From the NCBI GenBank assembly GCA_910580225.1, contig CAJTXE010000008.1, positions 59,018 through 123,017 on the forward strand: a stretch of 64,000 nucleotides of DNA, read 5' to 3'. The notes beneath the pieces were generated by a model. It ran no database searches and had not been told where the DNA came from. It worked only from the letters and a program-made list of their open reading frames with translations. Source of the DNA: an uncultured Acetatifactor sp. GTDB lineage: Bacteria; Bacillota; Clostridia; Lachnospirales; Lachnospiraceae. The position numbers were made by a program, and so were the translations under genes. Shown in pieces: positions 54,778 through 63,898 of the stretch (the stretch's first letter is position 1; each line of letters opens with the position of its first letter).

Positions 54778-54811
54778 TTCCAAGAGCCTATTTAATTCAT
54801 ATGACTTGGAA
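54778..54811 (-). terminator. Weak hairpin between enzyme C and the precursors
   Basis: CTTGGAA / TTCCAAG arms (7 bp) directly after the stop codon of radical SAM enzyme C; no T-run. It could set the ratio of precursor to enzyme mRNA. Confidence 0.35.
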
Positions 54812-55855
54812 TTAACTCTTTATTCGCCTTGCAACTGTATCCCGCCAAAACATCCCTCTCAATGCGCATTTATTATCCAAATGACCTATATTTCCATGGA
54901 TGATATACGCTTCGGCAGGACAGCCGCCATGACATATCTTACCTTTCCACATACATTTAGAACACTCTGATAATGTTTCACGCCGTAATCTGATCTTTCT
55001 TATCATATTTTTTGCTTTATTTCCGTCAATGACCTCTGAAGCAGAACACTCATAAATATTTCCCATGCAAAATTCCTGTGCAAATAGACTATGACAAGGA
55101 TATACATTTCCTCTGCTATCAATACGCATATCAATTATCGGATAGGACTCACTTAAAATACAATTACCGCCTTCTACATCAAAAATTCCAATCTCAAAAG
55201 ACTCATCAATAAGCATATCTCTTTTTTTATCAATTTGTTTCTTCAAGTCGTATATTTGACTTGGTGAAATTTCATGGCATTCTTCAAAACCCTGACATCC
55301 CCTCCCTTGTTTTCTAATTAAGCCAAATTGAACGCCTGCTATCCCAAGAAAATAACAAAAATCAATAAAATCAATTACATTTTCATAATTCATTTTCCCA
55401 ATTGAAATTCTTGCCCGTGTTTTTTTCAGCATGCTGTCTGGCAATGACCTTAAATTTCCTACAGTCATCTCAAAACTTCCCTGACCTCTAAAATAGTTAT
55501 GCACTTCTTGGTTGCTTCCGTCCAAGCTCACCTGTACTCCGCTAATAAACGGATAAATCGTATCAGAGATCTTAGCATTCAGATAACAGGCATTTGTCAC
55601 TAAAAAAACATTAAACCCTAATCTATATAGCTTTTCAATAATAGTTATACAGTTTTCATGTAACAGCGGTTCTCCTCCACTGATAAAAATTTCTTTACAA
55701 GAATTTGACCAAAAATCGCCCATTTCTTCACAAAAATTCAGCAACTTATCAATTTTCAGCTTATGGTCTTCCATGCCGGATTCGTTATAACAATATCTGC
55801 ATCTCAAATTGCACTTTGACGTCAGTTCAATATATAATGTTCGAATTTTAATCAT
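54812..55855 (-). CDS. Radical SAM/SPASM protein (cluster 2, enzyme C)
   Basis: 347 residues. CNLRCRYC ligands at Cys15, Cys19 and Cys22; ISGGEPLLHE; SPASM region GGNCILSESYPIIDMRIDSRGNVYPCHSLFAQEFC and CSKCMWKGKICHGGC. It is upstream of the precursors, separated from the two enzymes downstream of them. Three enzymes for one peptide pair suggests several different crosslinks or epimerisation. Confidence 0.88.
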   Translation of the reverse strand: MIKIRTLYIELTSKCNLRCRYCYNESGMEDHKLKIDKLLNFCEEMGDFWSNSCKEIFISGGEPLLHENCITIIEKLYRLGFNVFLVTNACYLNAKISDTIYPFISGVQVSLDGSNQEVHNYFRGQGSFEMTVGNLRSLPDSMLKKTRARISIGKMNYENVIDFIDFCYFLGIAGVQFGLIRKQGRGCQGFEECHEISPSQIYDLKKQIDKKRDMLIDESFEIGIFDVEGGNCILSESYPIIDMRIDSRGNVYPCHSLFAQEFCMGNIYECSASEVIDGNKAKNMIRKIRLRRETLSECSKCMWKGKICHGGCPAEAYIIHGNIGHLDNKCALRGMFWRDTVARRIKS

Positions 55856-56350
55856 GATCTTTCCTTTGTGTCATAGTAAGCTTCTATAGCTGTTTAATAT
55901 TATTAAATCATCTGCTTTCCTTGCTTTCAACAATCTAAATGGAAAATATAAAGTTTCCATTTAGGTAGAGTTCATTTGCAAAAATAAACGAGCCATAAGA
56001 TTTGCCATATTATTTTAATGGGCCGCAACCAACGGTTGCTAAAGCGCGTAGGACCACGAAAACTCATTGTTTTTCATCCGTAACTGTTGGTTGCGAAGAT
56101 TTGACCATGTAAATCTTATCTCTCGTGAGTATAGGTTGCCTAGACCCAAATCTATGATAACATGAAGGTTATTTTTGGTACTTTGGGAATCGCTACTGCT
56201 CACTCCGTTCTCCCCAGCTCCGCTGGGGGCTTAATGGATGTTCAGTTAAAAAGATAACATTTTGTGGTTGCCCCTACTTGACCGGAATACTTGCTGTCAT
56301 AAACATCAGCAATTGAAAATGAAATGAATTCCGAAAACCGCACCATGACA
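55856..56350. other. Intergenic region with palindromic elements
   Basis: 495 bp without a gene. CTAAATGGAAA / TTTCCATTTAG hairpin (55935-55964). A larger two-level palindrome: ATAAGATTT (55995-56003) pairs with AAATCTTAT (56111-56119), and inside it GCAACCAAC (56025-56033) pairs with GTTGGTTGC (56086-56094); GCAACC-AAC-GGTTGC (56025-56039) is an alternative. CCCCAGC-TCC-GCTGGGG hairpin at 56212-56228. It probably holds the promoter of the enzyme C operon. Confidence 0.55.
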
Positions 56351-58171
56351 TTACACATAATAGCTTGCCTGTCTGCTGAACATATCCTTATAAATACCAT
56401 TCCTCTCCATCAGCTCGTCATGGGATCCAAACTCCCTGTTTTCTCCCTCCTTTATCACCAATACTTTATCGCAGAATCTTGCGCTTGATAATCTATGAGA
56501 TATAAAAAAGGCCGTATTCTCTCCGATGAGATCGCTGAACCTTTCATACAAAAGGTATTCCGCCCGGGGATCAAGGGCAGAAGTGGGTTCATCCAAAACT
56601 GTAACCACCGCATTTTCTTTATAGTATGCCCTGGCAATCGCGATTTTCTGCTGCTCGCCCCCCGAAAAGTCGATGCCGGATTCTTCAAAAAGCTTGGTAA
56701 AATAGGTTTCATATCTTAAAGGCAGCTTTTCTATTCTCTCGGAAATCCCGGCCTTTTGTGCTGCCGCCGCCACCCTTCCAATACCCGGCTCCTGCGCCGT
56801 CCCCCCACCATATTCGCCGAGATTTTCAGATGGAGCGATATTTTCATGAACCGAGAACGCAAACAGCTTAAAATCCTGGAATACCGGCGCAAACAGCTTC
56901 AGATATTCCTCATACCGAAACTCTTTGATGTTGACTCCATTTATAAGGATTTCGCCATCTTCAGGGTCGTACAGGCGCATCAGCAATTTCACAAAGGTAC
57001 TTTTGCCCGCGCCATTTTCACCCACAACCAGAATTCTTTCCCCCTTATTTACTTTTACATTAAAATTCTTCAAGGCATAATCCGCCTTTCCAGGATATCT
57101 GAAAGACACATTCCTAAATTCAATCTGCAAGTCTCCGCTCCAGGCAGTCTCCGGCATTATCTGTCCGTCCTTTACAAATTCACTCTCCAGAGCCATGAAC
57201 TTTTCATAATACTCCGCATATTTGGCAGTTTCAGAATACCCCACAAGTGTGGACGATATCCGTTCCAGATACTGTTCCAAGATAGCGATATTGCTTATTA
57301 CAAGAAGAAATGTACCTATTGTTATTTTTCCCTTCAGCACGCCTATCCCCATAATGGCATAAATCAAATACTCGAAACCATTAGACAGCAGGATGTTGAC
57401 GACACCGCTTATGTCAGACAGTCTTCTTTGCCTTATAAATTGTCCATAAATCTCCTCGACAATCTTTGTTATTCGGTTTGCAAATCTTTTTCCTATGGAA
57501 AAAATCCTGACTTCCTTGGCATTGGAATATTCCGACGCCACCTGTTCATAATAGCTCACCCATCTGTTTTTAAGAATCAAATCCTCCTGGCACTTTTGCC
57601 TTAAAGGCATGAACCTTGCCGCAATCCAGATGTCCAATGCCATCTTGGCAATGGTAAACGCTAAAAGAAAGGGGCTGATTCTGACCAATACTATAAATGA
57701 TATTACAAAAGACACCATCCCTGAAAAAAGCCATATAAAGTTCCATATTGTGTTCGACATACGCCAACTGATGTACTCAGATGCCAGTACCTGTAGCTCC
57801 TGCACTTCCTTTTCCGCTAAAAGCTGATAATCCAGCTCCATACATTTCAGATGGAACCTATTCGTCAGTTTACTGTTTAAGACGGTGGTGCGGTTGGGGC
57901 GGATCGAGTTGAATACTGACTTGAGCATGCTGATGGCACACCCCAAAAGCAATAACCCTCCGCATATAAAGACGAACTCTCTATAGTCTTTTCCCGAACC
58001 CAGCGCATCCAAGGCGTACTTTTCCAAATACAGCGCCGGATAGGGCAAAAGCGCAAAGCACAGTGTTTCACATACGATATATATCAAATACCGGCGATCC
58101 GTACTCCAAACCGTCCTGAACATTGCCGGAACAAATCTGAACGCATTCTTTAACTCCTGCAGCTTAGGCAT
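56351..58171 (-). CDS. ABC exporter half-transporter
   Basis: 606 residues, six-helix domain and ATPase: Walker A GENGAGKST, signature FSGGE, Walker B VTVLDEPTSALDP, H-loop ISHR. GAGGTG precedes the ATG. Follows the other half-transporter by 25 bp and is likely its heterodimer partner. No peptidase domain. Confidence 0.88.
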   Translation of the reverse strand: MPKLQELKNAFRFVPAMFRTVWSTDRRYLIYIVCETLCFALLPYPALYLEKYALDALGSGKDYREFVFICGGLLLLGCAISMLKSVFNSIRPNRTTVLNSKLTNRFHLKCMELDYQLLAEKEVQELQVLASEYISWRMSNTIWNFIWLFSGMVSFVISFIVLVRISPFLLAFTIAKMALDIWIAARFMPLRQKCQEDLILKNRWVSYYEQVASEYSNAKEVRIFSIGKRFANRITKIVEEIYGQFIRQRRLSDISGVVNILLSNGFEYLIYAIMGIGVLKGKITIGTFLLVISNIAILEQYLERISSTLVGYSETAKYAEYYEKFMALESEFVKDGQIMPETAWSGDLQIEFRNVSFRYPGKADYALKNFNVKVNKGERILVVGENGAGKSTFVKLLMRLYDPEDGEILINGVNIKEFRYEEYLKLFAPVFQDFKLFAFSVHENIAPSENLGEYGGGTAQEPGIGRVAAAAQKAGISERIEKLPLRYETYFTKLFEESGIDFSGGEQQKIAIARAYYKENAVVTVLDEPTSALDPRAEYLLYERFSDLIGENTAFFISHRLSSARFCDKVLVIKEGENREFGSHDELMERNGIYKDMFSRQASYYV

Positions 58172-58196
58172 AATGCCACCTCATCCCCTTCCATCA

Positions 58197-60029
58197 TCAA
58201 ACACCATAATACTCTGCCCGCCCATTGGCATCCTCATTAGATTCCATGTACAGCTTAGACTGCATGCCATATAGTTTGGAATACAGTTCACAGCGATTCA
58301 TCAGTTCTTCATGGGATCCCTCCCCGATGATTTTCCCGCATTCAAAGACAACGATCTTATTCGTGAACTTGACACTGGAAAGTCTGTGTGATACGAACAG
58401 CACTGTCTTTTCATCGCTTATCCTCCTGAAGCAGTCATATATTTTATGCTCGTTGTACGCATCAAGTGCGGACAGCGGCTCATCAAGAATCATGAAATCT
58501 GTCTTCTTGTATAACGCTCTGGCAATGGCAAGCCGCTGCATCTCGCCGCCTGAGAATTCTTCTCCTTCTTCGTCAAATATCCTGTAGAGCTGTGTGTCAT
58601 CCCCCTTTTTCAGTCCGGCAATCTTATCTCCCATCCCCGTCTCCGACAAGGCATATTGAATCTGGCTGTCACTAATCTCATCTTCCATAGACGCCACATT
58701 CTCCCTGACACTTGCAGCAAACAGTCTATAGTCCTGAAAAACGACTGCAAAATAATCCCTGTACCCCTCCGGGTCATACTTGATGATGTCGACGCCATTT
58801 AAGAGAATCTTCCCGGCCGTAGGTCTGTACAAGCCGCAGCAGAGCTTTACAAACGTACTTTTTCCTGCACCGTTTTCCCCCACCAGCATAATGGAATCAC
58901 CGCGTGATATGGTAATGTTAATGCCATCCAAAACATTTTTTTCACTTCCGGGATAATGAAAAGATACATCTTGGAATTCCAATGTCTGAAATTTTTCGGG
59001 AAGTCCCTTGCCTTCCATTTTTATGCCGGACGGCTTTGTAAATTCAAAGAACCCCTTTAAGTATTGTGTGTTGACAGCATATCTGGTCAATGTCTCTAAC
59101 AGATTGTCAAACGTTCCCTTCATCTTCCTCAATGCCGAGGCATATAACGTGAATTCCCCTGGCCCGATTCTACCGATGCCCAGAACCAGCCAGCCCAGGT
59201 ACAGATAAATCGCGCCCTCCATTATATAATCAGATAAAATGAAACAGACCATCAAAAAGCGCTTGTCCTTCCGGCGCCTCTCCTTCAGCCGGAAGAGCAT
59301 CTCATCCACATCATCCATCCGTTTTTTCAGATTTTTTTTCATGCCAAAAAGGCGGATATCCTTCGCGAAAGAAAAGTCCCTGCATACCTGTTGTATATAT
59401 TCGTTTTTCCTCCTATACTCCACCGTATCTTGGCTGTCTATATACCCGGTTTTGGCGTTTTTATAATGATACAGCCCTCCGCAGAGCAGGGAAATCCCCA
59501 TCGGGACCATAATCCAAAAGGATATTTCTGCCAGTATGTAAATCAACCCAAAAACAATCAGGATGCCTGAAAAGGTTTCCCCAATGCTTTGCAGCAGCAG
59601 ATCCAAGCTGTTTCCGTTCAGGGCATTCTGGGCAAGACCCTTCTGCTTCAATTTCTCACCATCCCCAAGATCCTGATAGTCCATTCGCATACATATTTCA
59701 TTGATATCCAGGCGGAGACGCAGCTTTAACCTGTTGTTCAAATATGTAAGCCTGTCGCCCAGCACTCTGCCAAGTATATTGATGCCTATCATGCCTGCCA
59801 CAAACAGCATCACCATGCATAAATATTCCTGAACCTCCGTTTCTCCGGAAAGGGCACTGACAGAATAACTTAGTAGGTACATACCCGGAAACGCCATGAC
59901 CGAAGACACGGCAACATTCAATATGATCAGCATGAACTGCTGCCTGCTCTTCTTCCACAAAAGCTTCATGCCAAGTCCAGAATATAAGAAGAAATCTCTG
60001 ATATTGTTGAACATCCCGTTATGTGCCAT
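58197..60029 (-). CDS. ABC exporter half-transporter
   Basis: 610 residues: Walker A GENGAGKST, signature FSGGE, Walker B FMILDEPLSALDA, H-loop SHR. GAGGAGGAAAATA precedes the ATG. Upstream are a perfect hairpin and a 17-codon ORF that may control its translation. With the downstream partner it forms the second exporter of cluster 2. Confidence 0.88.
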   Translation of the reverse strand: MAHNGMFNNIRDFFLYSGLGMKLLWKKSRQQFMLIILNVAVSSVMAFPGMYLLSYSVSALSGETEVQEYLCMVMLFVAGMIGINILGRVLGDRLTYLNNRLKLRLRLDINEICMRMDYQDLGDGEKLKQKGLAQNALNGNSLDLLLQSIGETFSGILIVFGLIYILAEISFWIMVPMGISLLCGGLYHYKNAKTGYIDSQDTVEYRRKNEYIQQVCRDFSFAKDIRLFGMKKNLKKRMDDVDEMLFRLKERRRKDKRFLMVCFILSDYIMEGAIYLYLGWLVLGIGRIGPGEFTLYASALRKMKGTFDNLLETLTRYAVNTQYLKGFFEFTKPSGIKMEGKGLPEKFQTLEFQDVSFHYPGSEKNVLDGINITISRGDSIMLVGENGAGKSTFVKLCCGLYRPTAGKILLNGVDIIKYDPEGYRDYFAVVFQDYRLFAASVRENVASMEDEISDSQIQYALSETGMGDKIAGLKKGDDTQLYRIFDEEGEEFSGGEMQRLAIARALYKKTDFMILDEPLSALDAYNEHKIYDCFRRISDEKTVLFVSHRLSSVKFTNKIVVFECGKIIGEGSHEELMNRCELYSKLYGMQSKLYMESNEDANGRAEYYGV

Positions 60030-60043
60030 TATTTTCCTCCTCT

Positions 60044-60074
60044 GCGATAATCCAGGAACATCCTGGATTATCGC
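60044..60074 (-). promoter_or_regulatory. Perfect hairpin just before the exporter ribosome binding site
   Basis: GCGATAATCCAGGA / TCCTGGATTATCGC, 14-bp stem with a 3-nt loop, ending a few bases before GAGGAGG. The stop codon of the 17-residue upstream ORF lies inside its 5' arm, so translation of that ORF would open the hairpin. Confidence 0.7.
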
Positions 60075-60121
60075 TTTGCACTGTGCACCATTTCAGCCAA
60101 TTCATTATACTTCTCTACCAT
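60068..60121 (-). CDS. 17-residue upstream ORF (leader peptide)
   Basis: MVEKYNELAEMVHSAKR, ATG at 60121 with CGGAG eight bases upstream, TAA inside the hairpin arm. The position suggests a leader peptide that couples translation to exporter expression; chance cannot be excluded. Confidence 0.4.
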   Translation of the reverse strand: MVEKYNELAEMVHSAKR

Positions 60122-60280
60122 ACTTTTTCTCCGTATGGGCGTGTTAAGTTAGATTATTTCGTTTTACAGCGTTAAGCAGCATATCTTTTCCAAGGCTCTG
60201 TAACATGTGTTTAAAATTGTTTCTATAGCAAGAATACAAAAACCATTATAAGTATAATATTAAATTAATTCTTCAAAATG

Positions 60281-60329
60281 CACAATATGACAAATTGGTT
60301 GATTTTTTCAACTAATTTGTCATATTGTG
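60281..60329. terminator. Long hairpin downstream of the XRE regulator gene
   Basis: 22-bp arms (CACAATATGACAAATTGGTT / complement, one mismatch) with a T5 loop. On the minus strand it lies after the stop codon of the regulator gene and is followed by a T-rich stretch. It could end that transcript or serve as an operator. Confidence 0.6.
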
Positions 60330-60442
60330 TTTTATCCAGGAATATTATATAATAATATGGTGTCGGGAGCAGTGAAGAGAATCTTTCACTGAAGAAGAGC
60401 ACTCATGGCACTTTTTAGCGATATTCAGCATAACTTATTGGA

Positions 60443-62371
60443 TTATGACAAATACCTAGATTCCCTTTTTGACAAAAATGCTTTCATAGAAGAATCAAAC
60501 ATAAAGTCTGCCATTGATTTGCTTATTCGAAAGGCTTTTTCCCATACTGGCCGGAAGGATGCATATTCTTCCGGCTTCTTCTCGGCAATTTCATACGCAT
60601 TCCATGCAATATGATAAAATAGACTTTGGATACTGTTGATCCTGAAAAGCAGAAGCAATTTCAAAATCATATGCTCATTCATCTTTACAGTATTGTCAAG
60701 ACAACAAATATCACCAAGATAATTATCATAGCATTCAAACGCAACGCTAAAGCCATAATGATAAATACCTGTCCGAAAACTATTTTCATCAATAGAAAAC
60801 AGCACCGCCTCAAACCATTTCTTCGCCTCTTCCAACTTGCCAAGCCTGCGGTAAAAGCTGCCGATATTGCTTGCAATCATAATCTCCTCCCGCTGGTAAA
60901 CCCACCATTTCATGTCCTTCCCTTCGAAATCGGGCACGGTACAGCGCAGCGCTTCCAGCAGCATTTCCAGGCATTCCAGCAAATCGCCTCCCTTTTTCTG
61001 CTTCAGGATGGCATCGAAGAACAGAAGCTCCTGCTTTACTTTGGGAAGCGCCGGGTTTACTGCATTCCGGAATTTCTGTATCTCCCATTTTGCCAAATCC
61101 CACTCTCCATACTCCATCAGCGTGCTAATCAGCTGCCGCTGTTCCAGCACCTCCAAGGAATCCGTTTCCAGCAGGGGCATATTCCACCCTCCCAATTTAC
61201 CATATTGCTTCGCCAGTCTATCATAATTTTCGTAGGATGGTTTATGAAGTCCTTTTTCTATTCTTTCCAGCTGTCTGGGACTTATAACAGGCTCATCGCC
61301 GTCATAGACAGCTTTTTTACGGGATTTTCCATCAAATTTGCGAAGCATTTTCAGCGTCATTCCGGCATCCCTGGTATTATCCACAGAGATTCCCTGCCAG
61401 ATACGGTATCCGGGATAACTGAACCATGCGTAAATATCCAGGAACATTTTCCGGAATTCTTTCACCTGTTCCAGATATTCCGGTCCGGCAAAAAGAGAAG
61501 CGTCACATTCGCACAGGCAGTCCAGCAGCGGCAATACATAGCAGTGGCACCCATTCCTGCGCAGTAGTTCCAGAGTCTCCTGTCCTTTCTTTGAAGCCCC
61601 TGCCTCCCGCCCTCTGGAAGCCATACTTCCCATGGCGGTATCCCGGCCGCCTGGCTGCCCCGCCAACGCAGCTGCCATCCGGATTCCCAAGACAGCCGCC
61701 TGGGGCAATATCATTGCCGCTGCACGCTCCCTCCAGCCATGCTGCCCGGGATAATCCCACACTGCCTGCCATAACTGCCATGCTTTCTCCTTACGTCCAT
61801 TTTCAAACAGGGCAGCACTTACCAACAGGACAGCATCCAGCTCACCGGGCGAAAGGCAGAATAATCCCAGGTTTTGTTCCCAGCTGTCCGGAATGGTACA
61901 CTTCACCGCCTGCACAGCAATATCCAGGATGGCTCTCTGACCTTCCCTGCCCGCTGTCCTTTGCCGTTCCAGCATCAGGATACCCTCCGCTTTCAGCAGA
62001 AACTGTTCCTCAAGGGGCTCCCGTTTTTTATATTTTCTTCTGTAGTCTCCGATTGCGGCAGCGGCTTCTTCCAGCCGTTCCGGTACCAGCAGACAGATAT
62101 CTTCCCGCTTCCGCCATCGCTCCAGATCTTCCCCCGATGCCAGCGATTCAAAGTACTCAGGCGGAATCCCCATCCGCAGCATCAGAGTGTCCCCCTCAAT
62201 CTTTGTCCACTGTGCCGTACCTTTTTCTACCTTTTCCAGCATGGTCCGGCTCATGATGCCGGAAGATAATTTCTCCAGGCTCAGCTTTCGCTTCTTCCTT
62301 TCGGCACCAATGGCTTTGCCATACGCTCTATTGTATTCCTGTATGAATTGCTGTTCATCAGTCGTCTTCAT
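60443..62371 (-). CDS. XRE-family transcriptional regulator with TPR-like region
   Basis: 642 residues, larger than Rgg/PlcR proteins. N-terminal helix-turn-helix (KLSLEKLSSGIMSRTMLEKVEKG, about residues 28-50) and a second XRE-like segment in the middle (VISPRQLERIEKGLHKPSYENYDRLAKQYG). Otherwise helical TPR-like repeats, for example GKLEEAKKWFEAVLF. The start at 62371 has GAGAGGAC upstream; 14 more codons are open. Directly upstream of cluster 2 on the same strand, so it is a candidate regulator of it, possibly peptide-responsive (inference). Confidence 0.75.
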   Translation of the reverse strand: MKTTDEQQFIQEYNRAYGKAIGAERKKRKLSLEKLSSGIMSRTMLEKVEKGTAQWTKIEGDTLMLRMGIPPEYFESLASGEDLERWRKREDICLLVPERLEEAAAAIGDYRRKYKKREPLEEQFLLKAEGILMLERQRTAGREGQRAILDIAVQAVKCTIPDSWEQNLGLFCLSPGELDAVLLVSAALFENGRKEKAWQLWQAVWDYPGQHGWRERAAAMILPQAAVLGIRMAAALAGQPGGRDTAMGSMASRGREAGASKKGQETLELLRRNGCHCYVLPLLDCLCECDASLFAGPEYLEQVKEFRKMFLDIYAWFSYPGYRIWQGISVDNTRDAGMTLKMLRKFDGKSRKKAVYDGDEPVISPRQLERIEKGLHKPSYENYDRLAKQYGKLGGWNMPLLETDSLEVLEQRQLISTLMEYGEWDLAKWEIQKFRNAVNPALPKVKQELLFFDAILKQKKGGDLLECLEMLLEALRCTVPDFEGKDMKWWVYQREEIMIASNIGSFYRRLGKLEEAKKWFEAVLFSIDENSFRTGIYHYGFSVAFECYDNYLGDICCLDNTVKMNEHMILKLLLLFRINSIQSLFYHIAWNAYEIAEKKPEEYASFRPVWEKAFRISKSMADFMFDSSMKAFLSKRESRYLS

Positions 62372-62431
62372 TCCCTTGTCCTCTCCGCTTTTTCTTATGT
62401 GGATGGATTGCATTGATGCTTTTTCCTCCGC

Positions 62432-63898
62432 CTACTCACCGTAATAGTCCAAATCATACCACTTATACAGAATATCCAACACATCTCCTTCGTCTTTCTC
62501 TTCCCATTCTTCGCGGTACACCTCTGCCATCTGCCCATCTATCAAATCTTTCACAACAATCCTTTTGGTAAAGTCAATTTCTATCTCCCGCACAAGAACC
62601 AGTTCTCCATCCATCCAACGATAAAAGGAATTGGTTCCGCCTGCCGCCCAGCTGCGGGCCCAACCAGTCACGATTTGGCGGTCTGCATCGAATCCAGGTG
62701 ACGAAACGCTGCCTAAAGGCGCATAATATATAAATTGTGCCTGTTCTTCTTCCCAAAGCCAGTAATGCCAGTAATTAGGTTGATTTCCTGCATGAAAGAG
62801 ATACCCGAAATCTTGAAAACCATCAAAATCAGCGTCAACTACATTATGAAACTCGGGTGCAATACCCATCTTACATTCTTTGGAAAATGTCTGGATAGGC
62901 TGCTCCATTTCCACCGGGTTCCAGACAGAAAACGTAATATCCCGAGTGCCAAACTCATCTTTGATTTCCTCTTCCAGCTCTGCTGTTACCAACAATGTTC
63001 CCAGTCTGCCGCCAGTACTCACCAGAAATGCATCGTGGGTATCATCTACAGGCTGCTGCTGAAAAATGTCATAGATTCCCCCCGGCTCGCCGTGATAGTC
63101 CAGATCGTGCCATACCATTTCCGCATCCAGCCATCCGCCGGATTCCGAAGGAAACTCTTCATGGTAAATCTCGGCCAGTCCACCGGCAACGCGATCCTGG
63201 ATGGACATACGGATCGTATCCCCCTGATCGATCCCATAAATATCAATCCGCCGCATACAGAGCAGCTTTCCCTCTACCCATTGGTGAAAGGTATGTTCTC
63301 CTGTCCCGCCGGCGCTGCTGCGGTTGAATCCGTAAATCGTCTCTGTTTCCTCGTCCAGAGTGGGCATGGAAATCTTATCATATTCCGGAACGCTGACAAA
63401 CCGTTTGTCGTATTCGTCCCAAATCCAAAGATGATCATAATAAGGCTGGTTTCCCCGAAGATAAGTGCAGGCAAAATCCATATAGCCATCAAAATTGGCG
63501 TCCATAATGCTCCAATCCAGGAAAATATCCGTACCCGCTGTCAGAGTTTGAAGAGGTTCATCCATGGAGTACGGGTCCCAAACAGTAAACTGTATGGTGG
63601 CGCGGCAAACCTCTGTCGGAGTTTCCTCATCCAATTCTGCCGTCACCAACAGCGTCCCCAGCTCTCCCCCGGTATCTACCAGAAAAGCATCGTGGGTATC
63701 GTCAGCGATCTGTTCCAAAAGCACTTGTTCCGGTGTTTTTTCTGTCTCCTTAGGCAGCATATCAGGTTCTTCCGACAGAGCAGCATACTCTGGTGTAACG
63801 GTTTCAGAATCATCTGCCCGACAGGCACAGAGGAGCAGGCATAGTGATGTTATGAAAGCTGATTGGAAAATCATCCTAAACTTTATCATGCGCATCAT
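62432..63898 (-). CDS. Lipoprotein with internally duplicated domain (XAC2610-like)
   Basis: 488 residues. Lipobox LLLCAC near residue 25. Two copies of a domain of about 200 residues start with DDTHDAFLV(D/S)TGG(E/R)LGTLL (about residues 66 and 283). Each contains a calcium-loop-like DANFDGYMDF / DADFDGFQDF and a closing segment with VWHDLDYHGE / KWYDLDYYGE. This resembles XAC2610-family or FG-GAP-like surface proteins. Function unknown. AGGAGG precedes the ATG. Confidence 0.65.
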   Translation of the reverse strand: MMRMIKFRMIFQSAFITSLCLLLCACRADDSETVTPEYAALSEEPDMLPKETEKTPEQVLLEQIADDTHDAFLVDTGGELGTLLVTAELDEETPTEVCRATIQFTVWDPYSMDEPLQTLTAGTDIFLDWSIMDANFDGYMDFACTYLRGNQPYYDHLWIWDEYDKRFVSVPEYDKISMPTLDEETETIYGFNRSSAGGTGEHTFHQWVEGKLLCMRRIDIYGIDQGDTIRMSIQDRVAGGLAEIYHEEFPSESGGWLDAEMVWHDLDYHGEPGGIYDIFQQQPVDDTHDAFLVSTGGRLGTLLVTAELEEEIKDEFGTRDITFSVWNPVEMEQPIQTFSKECKMGIAPEFHNVVDADFDGFQDFGYLFHAGNQPNYWHYWLWEEEQAQFIYYAPLGSVSSPGFDADRQIVTGWARSWAAGGTNSFYRWMDGELVLVREIEIDFTKRIVVKDLIDGQMAEVYREEWEEKDEGDVLDILYKWYDLDYYGE

